Assembly: GCA_019359435.1 (NCBI GenBank)
Contig: JAHHHI010000091.1
Span: forward strand, 1 to 64,000
Direction of reading: 5' to 3'
Length of the DNA: 64,000 bases
Source: Kaiparowitsia implicata GSE-PSE-MK54-09C
Lineage (GTDB): Bacteria > Cyanobacteriota > Cyanobacteriia > Elainellales > Elainellaceae
The first letter of the stretch is position 1, and every line of letters begins with the position of its first letter. Below, one piece after another: positions 16,785 through 25,258 of the stretch. The notes beneath the pieces are model-generated. The model had not been told where the DNA came from, made no database searches, and worked only from the letters and a program-made list of their open reading frames with translations. The position numbers and the translations under genes are program-made.

Positions 16785-17741
16785 TCACTCACGGCTGCTG
16801 TATCGCGATCGCACCTCCTGCCATAGCGCGGTGTCTTGCTGATAAATGCTGAGGGCATCGAAGGCGGCTTGGGCAGTGGCCTGATTGGAGTGCGTGAGCA
16901 GGGTGAGCAAAAACTGTAGAGCCGCATCAAAGCGTAGAGTGGCGATCGCCAAGAGTGCCGTCTTTTGGAACTCTGGGTCTGGAGTTTGCGCCCACCAGTG
17001 TTGCAGGGGTGGCAACGCTTCAGGCAGGCGCGATTCTCCCAGCGCTAGTGCCGTGAGTTCTTGGGTTTGAGGGTGGGGATGGTTGAGAAATTCCGCCACA
17101 AACGGTACGGAAGGTGTAGGGGCTAGCTTCAGCAACGCGGCGAGGCATTCTGCGATAACCGGGGGATCATCTCCAATGCGGGCGCGCAGGCGCAGCAACG
17201 GCACCCCGTGGGGATTACCGGAATAGGCGATCGCCCGAGCTGCAGCAATGCGTGCTGGCGCTTCTGGATCAGCCAGCAAATCCGCTAACTCAGTCATCAC
17301 GTCAGGATAATTCATCCGCACCAAGCCTAGGGCACAGGTGCCGCGCAGCTCAGCCGCCGTATCCTCTTGCCCGCCCCACACTGGCTCCATCTGCACATGG
17401 TGGATGCCTTGCAAAAACAGTGCATCATCGCTGTAGTCGAGACGGTACAACGCATCAGCAATGGCTGTTTTGCCCAAGCAGTTGGGGTCTGTTTTCTCTG
17501 GGTTCACCCTAGCCTGTTCAAACGCAGCAACCAGATCGGGTACCAGCTCTGTGAGACTGTGCTGACCGATTAAGCGTGCGGCTTGGGCGATCGCCACGCC
17601 GACCTTACTCTGCAACACTTGGCGCAGCCTCTCTTGCGTCGCCGCATCCTTAGGGCTTGCGTCTCCCTGAGGCGGCAACGCCGAACGCACCGCATTCACC
17701 TGTGCCAGCAGAGCTTCTAACTTACGAGATCTTGCCATCAC
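16785..17741 (-). CDS. HEAT-repeat protein
   Basis: 318 residues, all helical. At least five HEAT-like repeats run from about residue 75 to 300, for example CALGLVRMNYPDVMTELADLL, ARIAAARAIAYSGNPHGVPLL and LTALALGESRLPEALPPLQ. No catalytic motif is present. In cyanobacteria such proteins include phycobilin lyases and scaffold proteins; nothing here singles out a lyase, and no phycobilisome gene is nearby. It lies directly downstream of the VOC gene on the same strand (9-base gap), so the two are probably cotranscribed. Confidence 0.82.
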   Translation of the reverse strand: MMARSRKLEALLAQVNAVRSALPPQGDASPKDAATQERLRQVLQSKVGVAIAQAARLIGQHSLTELVPDLVAAFEQARVNPEKTDPNCLGKTAIADALYRLDYSDDALFLQGIHHVQMEPVWGGQEDTAAELRGTCALGLVRMNYPDVMTELADLLADPEAPARIAAARAIAYSGNPHGVPLLRLRARIGDDPPVIAECLAALLKLAPTPSVPFVAEFLNHPHPQTQELTALALGESRLPEALPPLQHWWAQTPDPEFQKTALLAIATLRFDAALQFLLTLLTHSNQATAQAAFDALSIYQQDTALWQEVRSRYSSRE

Positions 17742-17750
17742 GGTTTAGGC

Positions 17751-18146
17751 TCAGTCTGTTGCCCAGTAACAGGCTTCTACTTTATGGCCGTCGAGGTCTC
17801 TTACAAAGCAGCCGTAATATTCTTGCCCGTAATCAGGCCGAGGGCCAGGTGCGCCATCCCCAGTGCCACCCGCGGCGATCGCCGCCTCATAAAACCCGTG
17901 AACGGCTTCCGAAGAAGAGGCCACGAAAGCAATGTGAGTTCCGTTCCCAACAGCGGCGACCTGTCCATCAAATGGAGCCTGAATCCAAAATTCTGGATAG
18001 ACTTTGCCATAGGCGATCGCACCTGGATGCTCCATCAGTCGGCCATACCCCAGCGGCGCGAGCACCGCATCATAAAACGCCGACGCTCGATCCACATCAT
18101 TTGTCCCGAGGGAGACATGAGAAAGAATACTGGGATTTTCGTCCAT
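17751..18146 (-). CDS. VOC-family (glyoxalase/bleomycin resistance-like) protein
   Basis: 131 residues, one pair of beta-alpha-beta-beta-beta modules. SHVSLGTNDVDRASAFYDAVLAPLGY marks the first module, and YYGCFVRDLDGHKVEACYW the second, whose Asp/Glu may bind metal. It starts at an ATG with a strong ribosome site (GGGAGGT, eight bases upstream). Members include metal-dependent isomerases and dioxygenases; the reaction cannot be named. The HEAT-repeat gene follows at once downstream. Confidence 0.85.
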   Translation of the reverse strand: MDENPSILSHVSLGTNDVDRASAFYDAVLAPLGYGRLMEHPGAIAYGKVYPEFWIQAPFDGQVAAVGNGTHIAFVASSSEAVHGFYEAAIAAGGTGDGAPGPRPDYGQEYYGCFVRDLDGHKVEACYWATD

Positions 18147-18491
18147 TCGGGGTACCTCCCTGTGCAGAGCATCAAAAAATAGAAGTTAAACCAGCACTTG
18201 AAGCGCTCCGTGGCGCATTAAGGCGCGTAAAACCTACGCACAGAGCTGACTTCGCATTACAGCTTGAGCTAGCCAGTCTAACAGGTTTGATAGTACAGAA
18301 AAACTATAGCCGACCTACGCCATTTGCGCAATATCGTTCGGCTGCAATGGCAGCCGCCAATAGCGCTGAGCGGTATAGTCGGCCAGCAGCCAGATCGCTC
18401 AGGAGCAGGCGACGCTCCATCGTCGAGATCTGGTTGCTGGCGGTATTGCTCTCAGTTTCGCAAGCGGACAGCTACACCTTACAGGATCACC
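18147..18491. other. intergenic region with a long inverted repeat
   Basis: No gene is seen. GCCAGCAGCCAGATC (18382-18396) pairs with GATCTGGTTGCTGGC (18427-18441) with one mismatch, and the bases between can form a second short hairpin. It lies about 50 bases after the cyclase stop and could terminate the minus-strand kinase/cyclase operon. Confidence 0.5.
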
Positions 18492-19559
18492 TCAACTCCG
18501 CCCCTGCAAAAAATACGTTTTCATGTCGCCTTTGCCCTTCACGTCAATATGTCCTCGCGTCTCAAAGGTGTAGCGCGAGGCGAGCCGTTCATAGGTGGTT
18601 GCGGGAACCTGGATGCAGCCTGGCAGGCTGGTTGATTCCATACGACTGGCGATATTGACGGTATCGCCCCAGAGGTCATAGGTAAACTTTTTAATGCCGA
18701 TTACGCCTGCTCCAACGGGACCTGTATTAATGCCAATCCGTAGCTGAAGGGGGCGGTCGGGGTAGGGATACTGGGGTGAGCTGCTAAATGCGGCGATCGC
18801 CGCCTGCATATCCAAAGCTAAATCGGCGATCGCCTCAGCATGGTCAGCTCGGGGGGTGGGCACCCCACCCACTGCCATATAGGCATCGCCAATGGTCTTG
18901 ATCTTCTCCAGCCCATGCGTTTCGATTAAATTATCAAAGCAGGAAAAAATGGTGTTAAGCAGCTCAACCAATTCCGATGGCGACAGGTTTGATGATAGCT
19001 CTGTGAAGTTGACGATATCGGCAAAGAGCACCGTGACGTCTGAAAAGTTGTCGGCAATGGTTCTAGCACCCTGCTTCAGCTGTTCGGCAATCGGCTGGGG
19101 CAAAATGTTGAGCAAAAGCTTTTCAGACTTTGCTTGCTCTTCTTCGAGTTGCTTTAGATAGGCTTGCTCTTGGTCACGCAGATGCTTCTTTTCTAAACAA
19201 GCGCCAATGCGTGCCTTGAGCAGGATGGGGTTAAACGGCTTAAATAGATAGTCTTCGGCGCCTAGTTCAATGCAGCGCACCACACTATCAATGTCATCCA
19301 GCGCTGAGATCATAATCACGGGAATATGGCGCAGATCGGGATCTTGCTTGATATATTCCAAGACCTGATAGCCGTTTAGCTCCGGCATCATAATGTCGAG
19401 CAGCACTAGGTCAAAGGTATGCTGCCGCATTTTCTCTAGGGCATCTTTGCCGTGCTCTGCCACCACAATGTCGTGCCCTTGACGTTGGAGCCGCCGTGTC
19501 AGCAGGTCGCGGTTCATTTCGTTGTCATCCACTACCAGCAAGAAGCCCTGCTCCGTCAT
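18492..19559 (-). CDS. response regulator fused to class III adenylate cyclase
   Basis: 355 residues from ATG 19559. Residues 1-125 are a receiver with FLLVVDDNEMN, phospho-acceptor Asp in LVLLDIMMPELNG and Lys in YLFKPFN. A short helical linker (EQAYLKQLEEEQAKSEKLLL, LPQPIAEQLKQG) follows, then a cyclase domain (about 175-350). That domain has metal-binding Asp in VLFADIVNFT, the adenine-reading Lys in EKIKTIGDAYM, Asp in YDLWGDTVNIASRME, and the conserved Asn/Arg. The Lys/Asp pair indicates ATP rather than GTP. Its ATG overlaps the stop of the upstream receiver gene as ATGA. It is the probable output of the kinase cluster, making cAMP. Confidence 0.9.
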   Translation of the reverse strand: MTEQGFLLVVDDNEMNRDLLTRRLQRQGHDIVVAEHGKDALEKMRQHTFDLVLLDIMMPELNGYQVLEYIKQDPDLRHIPVIMISALDDIDSVVRCIELGAEDYLFKPFNPILLKARIGACLEKKHLRDQEQAYLKQLEEEQAKSEKLLLNILPQPIAEQLKQGARTIADNFSDVTVLFADIVNFTELSSNLSPSELVELLNTIFSCFDNLIETHGLEKIKTIGDAYMAVGGVPTPRADHAEAIADLALDMQAAIAAFSSSPQYPYPDRPLQLRIGINTGPVGAGVIGIKKFTYDLWGDTVNIASRMESTSLPGCIQVPATTYERLASRYTFETRGHIDVKGKGDMKTYFLQGRS

Positions 19560-19933
19560 TTCACGGCTCCTTCTCCCAGCAGCGCCTGAATCTTGCTCAA
19601 CAGCCGAGCGAATTCCACGGGTTTGGTGTCGTAGTCGTTGCATCCTGCGTCCATGCATTTTTCTTGATCTCCAGCCATTGCATGGGCGGTCAGGGCAATG
19701 ATGGGAATTGCCTGGGTGGTATCGTTGGCTTTGAGTTGCCGTGTAGCAGCCCAGCCGTCCAATACTGGCAGGCTCATATCCATCAAGATTAAGTCCGGCT
19801 GTTCTGCCGTGGCCATTTCTACACCCTGAGCGCCGTCTATGGCTATCAACACCTCCATGCCCCGGCGTTCCAGACGGCGCGACAGCATATCGCGATTCAT
19901 TTCGTTATCTTCGACCAGTAAAATTTTTGGCAT
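19556..19933 (-). CDS. stand-alone response regulator receiver
   Basis: 125 residues, receiver domain only. It has KILLVEDNEMNRDML with the acidic pair, phospho-acceptor Asp in LILMDMSLPVLDG, Thr in IALTAHAMAGD and the Lys in DYDTKPVEF. The lack of an output domain suggests a phosphate shuttle or a CheY-like partner. Its stop overlaps the start of the receiver-cyclase gene by four bases, which implies translational coupling. Its upstream neighbour is the 1023-residue hybrid kinase. Confidence 0.92.
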   Translation of the reverse strand: MPKILLVEDNEMNRDMLSRRLERRGMEVLIAIDGAQGVEMATAEQPDLILMDMSLPVLDGWAATRQLKANDTTQAIPIIALTAHAMAGDQEKCMDAGCNDYDTKPVEFARLLSKIQALLGEGAVK

Positions 19934-20051
19934 AGCGGGTAGACGTTGAAATTAGAGATTGGGAGTTGGGGAGTAGGAATAGGAGTTTTCGTTTAGACGT
20001 TGTTGTTGCTTGAGCGTTGTTTTCGTTTAGACGTTAGAGGAGGGATAACCC

Positions 20052-23000
20052 CTAGCCGCGACTGCCGGTCACAAGGCTGCGAACCGTGGTCATCAGATCG
20101 TCATGGCTATACAGCCCCTTTTGCAGAATGCGCTCGACCCCGATTCGCAGTCGCTTGTCGTCTTCGGCGGTGATGTCTTTGGCGGTGATGATGATGACCG
20201 GGAGCGATCGCCACTCGGGATGCTGTTGCAAGGCTGCAACCACACCAAAGCCATCCAACTCGGGCATCATCAGATCTAGCAGAATCAGCTCGGGGTGATG
20301 TTCTTCTAACAGCTCTAGGGCAATGCGACCGTTCTCGGCTTCGATGACGCACCAGCCGTCGCGCTCTAGCATGGCGCGCATTAGCGTTCGAGTGGCGGGG
20401 TCATCCTCCACAAGCAGCAGGGGGCAGGGCGGGCGATCGCACCGATATCGCTGTAAGACGGCAGCTAACCGGGCTCGGTCAAATGGTTTAACTAAATAAT
20501 CAGATGCACCCAAGGCAAACCCCATCGTCTGGTTATCCGACAGGGTGAGCATAATTACCGGAATATCTGCCAAATCGGGATCGCTCTTCAACGCCGTTAG
20601 GGTTGACCATCCATCCATCTCTGGCATGTTGACATCTAGTGTAATGGCGATTGGGCGAATTTCCCGAGCTAGAGCAATTCCTTTTGCGGCTGTGGGGGCA
20701 CATTCCACTTGGTAGCCCTCTTGGGTTAAGAAGCGCTGCAGCAGATGGTGCATGGTGGGATCATCGTCAATCACAAGCACCGTGTTATGGGTAGCAGCAT
20801 CGGGGCGATCGCCCGCTGGCTGGTCTGGGCTTGGGGGCGCAGTGCCCATCCGAGCCGGAAGCGTCATGGTAAAGGTGCTGCCTTCATCGACCACGCTGTG
20901 AACTGTGATCTCGCCGCCCATCATCTGACAAAACCGCTGGGCGATCGCCAGTCCCAGCCCGGTTCCGCCGTATTTGCGCGTCGTGGATGCATCAGCCTGC
21001 GTAAACGCTTGAAAGATTTTTTGCAACTGTGCCTCAGACATGCCAATGCCCGAATCCGTCACGCGGAACAGGATCTCAGGCGCTAAGGTGGCCGATTCAG
21101 GAATGCTCTGGGTGACGGTGAGGGTAACGGTGCCGTGATCGGTGAATTTAGCCGCGTTGCTCAGCAAGTTGAACAGGTTTTGGCGCACCTTGGTTAGATC
21201 GGAGTACATAGTGCCCAGGGTGGGGGCGCAGTGCACCAGTAGTTGGTTATGATTCTTATCCATCAAGGGTTGAATGGTATTCACCACATCGCCAATGAGA
21301 TGCGCTAGGTCAAACTCTTCCAAAAATAAATCCATTCGCCCGGCTTCAATTTTAGACAGGTCGAGAATGTCATTAATCAGCGCGAGTAAGTGCTTGCCCG
21401 CCGTGTGGATTTTATGCAAGTCGGGCACAAACTCGGGTTGCCCCAGATCCTGAGCATCTTCTTGCAGCATTTCGCTATAGCCGATGATGGCGTTGAGCGG
21501 TGTGCGCAGTTCGTGGCTCATATTGGCGAGAAACTGGCTCTTAGAGCGGTTAGCTTCTTCGGCAGCAGCCTTTTGTCGCTGCAGTTCGTCGGCGCGTTTG
21601 CGTTCCGTGACATCCCGCAAATGCAGAATAATGCCGGCCACTGCCGGGTTGAGCAGCAGGTTGTTGCCCACGGCTTCGAGCACACACCAAGAGCCGTTGT
21701 GGTGCTGCAAGCGCAGCTCAAAGGGGGTGGTCACCCCGAGCTGGTGGGTGGCGTCACTAAAGAACTGGGTGGCAATCTCAAAGTCGTCAGGGTGTACTAG
21801 GGCCAGAATGGGGCGATCGCCCAACTCGGCGGCGCTATAGCCCAACACCGTCTGCATCGAGGGGCTGCTGTAGCGAATGGTGCCTTCGCGGGTGAGGATG
21901 GCGATAATGTCGGATGCGTTTTCGATCAGCGCGCGAAAGTACTCTTCACTGCGGCGCAGTTCGGCTTGCGCTTGCCGCAAGCTTTGCTCGCGATCGCGCA
22001 CCTCTGCGGCCATGTTCAAAAACACCTGGGCCAAGGTGCCCAACTCATCGCCTCGACTCGCAATGCGCTTGAGGGTTTTGGGATCAAACTTCTGCGCTTC
22101 TAAATCATTGGCCGCGTCGATCAGGCGATCGACGGAGTGGGTGACGCGGCGCGACAGCAACAGCGACGCCAACATGCCCACTGCCAGCATTGCCGCCGAT
22201 AGCGTTGCCACGCGGCGCAGATCGCGGCGCATGGCCAAGCGCACCGATTCCGTTGAAAGGTAAACCAGCGTGGCCCCACTCACCGAGCTGTCGGGCTCTA
22301 TCACCGGGGCGATAACCTTGAGTAGCGGCCCCTCCAAAAAGGTATAGACTTCGCCAGAGTCAATCGCTTTCTGCAACATCAGGCGATCGCGCGGACTCAG
22401 GCTGGCAGTATTGGTATTGCTCGAGATCACAGCGCGGGCGCGGTTCGTAAGGGTGCGATCCACAATTCGCACTGCAACCACCGCATTCCCATCCACCAGT
22501 TCGTTGGCGAGGCGCTGCATCCCCACTTGCTGCCGCAGCTGTTGCAGCAGGTTCACTTCAGCCCCAACTTGCACAATCCGGGGCTGATCGATGCCGCCGA
22601 CCCCCGCATACTTAAAGATTCGATTGTCAACTTCGCGTTTGCGAGAGTCCTGAACCACAGACGCGCGATCGCCTGCTAGCAGGGGCCAAAACTCACTGGC
22701 CTGGGGTTGCTCTGCCGGGTCAGGGCTAAAGGTAAAGTCAATGTTGGGAATGGTGCGGATGTGGGCATAGCCGGTTTCATCAGTGACCCAAATTTCGTCG
22801 ATCGTGCTGGTGGCAGTGATTTGCCGCAGGCGATCGCTGATCTCATCAGGCGACAGCCCAGCCTCTTGGGCGATCGCTACAAAATGGCTGGTCAGCGTCG
22901 CCTGGGCCAGCATTTGTTCCCCAATCAAATCATCCACATTTTGCGGAACTTGCTCGACAAACCGAGTCATGCGCGCTAGAAACTGCGCCAGCATCACCCC

Positions 23001-23123
23001 ATCTCGCTCAGTTTTAGCCAAGATCGACTGCCGCGTACCCAACACCAGCACCCCCGTTGTCAAGGCAACGGTTCCCACTAGCAGAGACACAATATGAACC
23101 AAAATGCGGGTGCGAAGCTTCAT
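20052..23123 (-). CDS. membrane hybrid histidine kinase with HAMP, PAS and two receivers
   Basis: 1023 residues. Membrane helix 1 is at about 8-28, a large periplasmic sensor at about 30-305 and membrane helix 2 at about 306-325. HAMP (RRVTHSVDRLIDAAND) and PAS (390-510; YFRALIENASDIIAIL) follow. The HisKA domain has the phospho-His in NMSHELRTPLNAIIGYS (about 540), and the ATPase domain has NLLSNAAKFT, DSGIGM and GGTGLGLAI. Two receivers (785-900 and 905-1020) carry Asp in ITLDVNMPEMDG and LILLDLMMPELDG. It senses an unknown periplasmic signal. It belongs to the same-strand run of kinases leading to the receiver-cyclase. Confidence 0.92.
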   Translation of the reverse strand: MKLRTRILVHIVSLLVGTVALTTGVLVLGTRQSILAKTERDGVMLAQFLARMTRFVEQVPQNVDDLIGEQMLAQATLTSHFVAIAQEAGLSPDEISDRLRQITATSTIDEIWVTDETGYAHIRTIPNIDFTFSPDPAEQPQASEFWPLLAGDRASVVQDSRKREVDNRIFKYAGVGGIDQPRIVQVGAEVNLLQQLRQQVGMQRLANELVDGNAVVAVRIVDRTLTNRARAVISSNTNTASLSPRDRLMLQKAIDSGEVYTFLEGPLLKVIAPVIEPDSSVSGATLVYLSTESVRLAMRRDLRRVATLSAAMLAVGMLASLLLSRRVTHSVDRLIDAANDLEAQKFDPKTLKRIASRGDELGTLAQVFLNMAAEVRDREQSLRQAQAELRRSEEYFRALIENASDIIAILTREGTIRYSSPSMQTVLGYSAAELGDRPILALVHPDDFEIATQFFSDATHQLGVTTPFELRLQHHNGSWCVLEAVGNNLLLNPAVAGIILHLRDVTERKRADELQRQKAAAEEANRSKSQFLANMSHELRTPLNAIIGYSEMLQEDAQDLGQPEFVPDLHKIHTAGKHLLALINDILDLSKIEAGRMDLFLEEFDLAHLIGDVVNTIQPLMDKNHNQLLVHCAPTLGTMYSDLTKVRQNLFNLLSNAAKFTDHGTVTLTVTQSIPESATLAPEILFRVTDSGIGMSEAQLQKIFQAFTQADASTTRKYGGTGLGLAIAQRFCQMMGGEITVHSVVDEGSTFTMTLPARMGTAPPSPDQPAGDRPDAATHNTVLVIDDDPTMHHLLQRFLTQEGYQVECAPTAAKGIALAREIRPIAITLDVNMPEMDGWSTLTALKSDPDLADIPVIMLTLSDNQTMGFALGASDYLVKPFDRARLAAVLQRYRCDRPPCPLLLVEDDPATRTLMRAMLERDGWCVIEAENGRIALELLEEHHPELILLDLMMPELDGFGVVAALQQHPEWRSLPVIIITAKDITAEDDKRLRIGVERILQKGLYSHDDLMTTVRSLVTGSRG

Positions 23124-23188
23124 AACCGTTCAAATCCTGGGAATGGGACTGATGTTGTCGAGTAGCGGGGCAGAGCAGAAGGGCAGAG

Positions 23189-25258
23189 CTAATCTTGAGA
23201 CGCCGCAGAGCTGATGCCGGGTTTGAGAATTAGCGCGGGTATGGAGTGAGTGAGACATTGGCCTTGCTGAGGCTGCTGCTGCAACCACTGTTCTAGCCGA
23301 CCGTTGAGCCGTGACTGATCGGCGGGGGTCAGGTCGCGGTTGGCGATCGCCAAAATCGACTGGTGTCCGGCTGCTGCGGCCTGAAACTGCTCAAGCTGCT
23401 GAAAGCCATCTTTCCCCAACGACAGCAGATCTAACACCACGGCGCGCGGAGGATGGGCGATCGCCGCTGCCAGCGCCACCTCTGCCTCCGCGGTCGCCAC
23501 CACCTCCCAGCCCGCCTGCTGCCACTGCTGCGCCAAGGCACAGCGGAGATTGGCATCCCCATGCAGCAGCAACACTCGCGAGTTCCCTTGAGATTCGAGT
23601 GCATCTGAAGCGCTAGCAGAGAACTCAGCGGCGGCAGTCGCATCGCTAGCAGGCGCAGGTGACGCAGACGTGGGTGACAGGGGCAACCGCCGCAGCAACT
23701 GCTCAATCTGCTGGGCATCGCTAGGCTGGGTCGCCACTTCTACCCAGCCCACCAGATACCCCGATGGGGTGGCTCCCGTCTCTGTTGCCATCACCATCAC
23801 CGGAATATCAGCCAGATCTGGCTCGGCCTTGAGGGTCGCGAGCACACCCCAGCCATCCAGTCCGGGCATGAGCAAGTCCAGCACGATCCAGTCGGGGCGC
23901 AAATCGCGCGCCAGCCGCAGCCCCTCTTGCCCGCTCCAAGCCGTAATCACGCGACAGCCTTGCTGGTTTAACTGATGCACCATCCAATCCCGCACGGCGC
24001 GGTCATTGTCAATCACCAGAACTAGGCCAGCGGTGGCGCCTGACTGCGGCTGCATCGACTCTAGTCGAGCCGCGTGGATTTGCGGCAAATCGACCGGTAG
24101 GGTGAGAGCAAACCGAGTCCCTTGCTGAGGGGCACTATCGACCGTCAGGCGCCCTCCTAGCAGCTCGCTGTAGCGATAGCTGATGGCCAACCCCAGCCCC
24201 GTTCCACCGTAGCGCCGCGTTTTAGAATCATCGGCTTGGGTAAACGCTTGAAAAATGCGCTGCTGCTGCTCAGGCGGAATGCCAATGCCTGTATCAGTGA
24301 CCCCAAAGGTGATGTGGGAGGGCTGAGAATTGGGGGATGGGGCACGGGGGGTAGGCGGATCTACCGTTAAGGTAATGGTGCCGTTATGAGTGAATTTAGC
24401 TGCGTTGCTCAGCAAGTTGAGCAAGACTTGACGCACCTTCGTCCAGTCGGTGTGTAAAGTGAGGGGCGCGGCAGAACTAGGCTCGGGGCTGCGAATAATC
24501 AGGCGGTTGCCGTTGGCCACGACCAATGGCTGCACCTGCTGCACTACATCGTCGAGCAGCGCCGCAACGGCAAAGGTGGTCGGTGTAGTATCGACTCGAC
24601 CTGCTTCTAGCTTCGAAATGTCGAGGATGTCGTTGACAATGCCGAGCAGGTGTTTCCCGGACTGGCGGATTTTTTGCAGATCGGGTACCAGATTGCCGCA
24701 GCCTTCGGCTTCGACGTCTTCTTGCAGCATTTCGCTATAGCCAATGATGGCGTTGAGCGGCGTGCGCAACTCGTGGCTCATGTTAGCCAGAAAGATGCTT
24801 TTAGCGCGATTGGCGGTTTCGGCGGCGGCTTTTTCGGCTTCGAGCTGGCGCAAGTAGGCTTGCTCTTGGTCGCGCAGCCACTTGCGCTCTAGGCAGGCCG
24901 TGACGCGAGCGTTGAGCAATACCGGGTTGAGCGGTTTTACCAAATAGTCCTCGGCCCCTAGTTCAATGCAGCGGACGACACCCTCCAAATCATCCGCTGC
25001 AGAAATCACCAAAATGGGGATGCGGAGCTGGCTGGCATCTGCCCGAATGGCTTCGAGCACTTGGTAGCCGTTCATTTTCGGCATGATGATGTCGAGCAGC
25101 ATCAGGTCAAAGGCGTGGGTGCGAAACAGCTCTAGTGCTTCGGGCCCCGATTGGGCGATCGCCACTGACTCCACCAAGGGGCGCAGTTGTCGCGACACAT
25201 ACAGCCCCATCGCTGGATCATCATCTACCACCAGTACGCTGCCCCATCCCGGCTGCAT
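23189..25258 (-). CDS. soluble receiver-kinase hybrid with two C-terminal receivers (last one degenerate)
   Basis: 689 residues from ATG 25258 (GTG 25261 is an alternative). An N-terminal receiver (1-125; VLVVDDDPAMG, LMLLDIIMPKMNG, YLVKPLN) feeds a kinase with NMSHELRTPLNAIIGYSEM and ATPase motifs NLLSNAAKFT, TDTGIGI and YGGTGLGLAI. A second receiver follows at about 395-510 (VLVIDNDRAVRDW, WIVLDLLMPGLDG). The final unit (about 560-680) keeps Asp in AVVLDLLSLGKDG but has HGD in place of the acidic pair and lacks the switch Lys, so it is a pseudo-receiver. There is no membrane segment. The start overlaps the stop of the upstream kinase. Confidence 0.9.
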   Translation of the reverse strand: MQPGWGSVLVVDDDPAMGLYVSRQLRPLVESVAIAQSGPEALELFRTHAFDLMLLDIIMPKMNGYQVLEAIRADASQLRIPILVISAADDLEGVVRCIELGAEDYLVKPLNPVLLNARVTACLERKWLRDQEQAYLRQLEAEKAAAETANRAKSIFLANMSHELRTPLNAIIGYSEMLQEDVEAEGCGNLVPDLQKIRQSGKHLLGIVNDILDISKLEAGRVDTTPTTFAVAALLDDVVQQVQPLVVANGNRLIIRSPEPSSAAPLTLHTDWTKVRQVLLNLLSNAAKFTHNGTITLTVDPPTPRAPSPNSQPSHITFGVTDTGIGIPPEQQQRIFQAFTQADDSKTRRYGGTGLGLAISYRYSELLGGRLTVDSAPQQGTRFALTLPVDLPQIHAARLESMQPQSGATAGLVLVIDNDRAVRDWMVHQLNQQGCRVITAWSGQEGLRLARDLRPDWIVLDLLMPGLDGWGVLATLKAEPDLADIPVMVMATETGATPSGYLVGWVEVATQPSDAQQIEQLLRRLPLSPTSASPAPASDATAAAEFSASASDALESQGNSRVLLLHGDANLRCALAQQWQQAGWEVVATAEAEVALAAAIAHPPRAVVLDLLSLGKDGFQQLEQFQAAAAGHQSILAIANRDLTPADQSRLNGRLEQWLQQQPQQGQCLTHSIPALILKPGISSAASQD

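Noticed and set aside
17657-18658. 333-residue plus-strand frame
   Set aside because: It lies antisense to the HEAT-repeat, VOC and cyclase genes, is Arg/Pro/His-rich and has no domain; it is a shadow of high-GC coding sequence.
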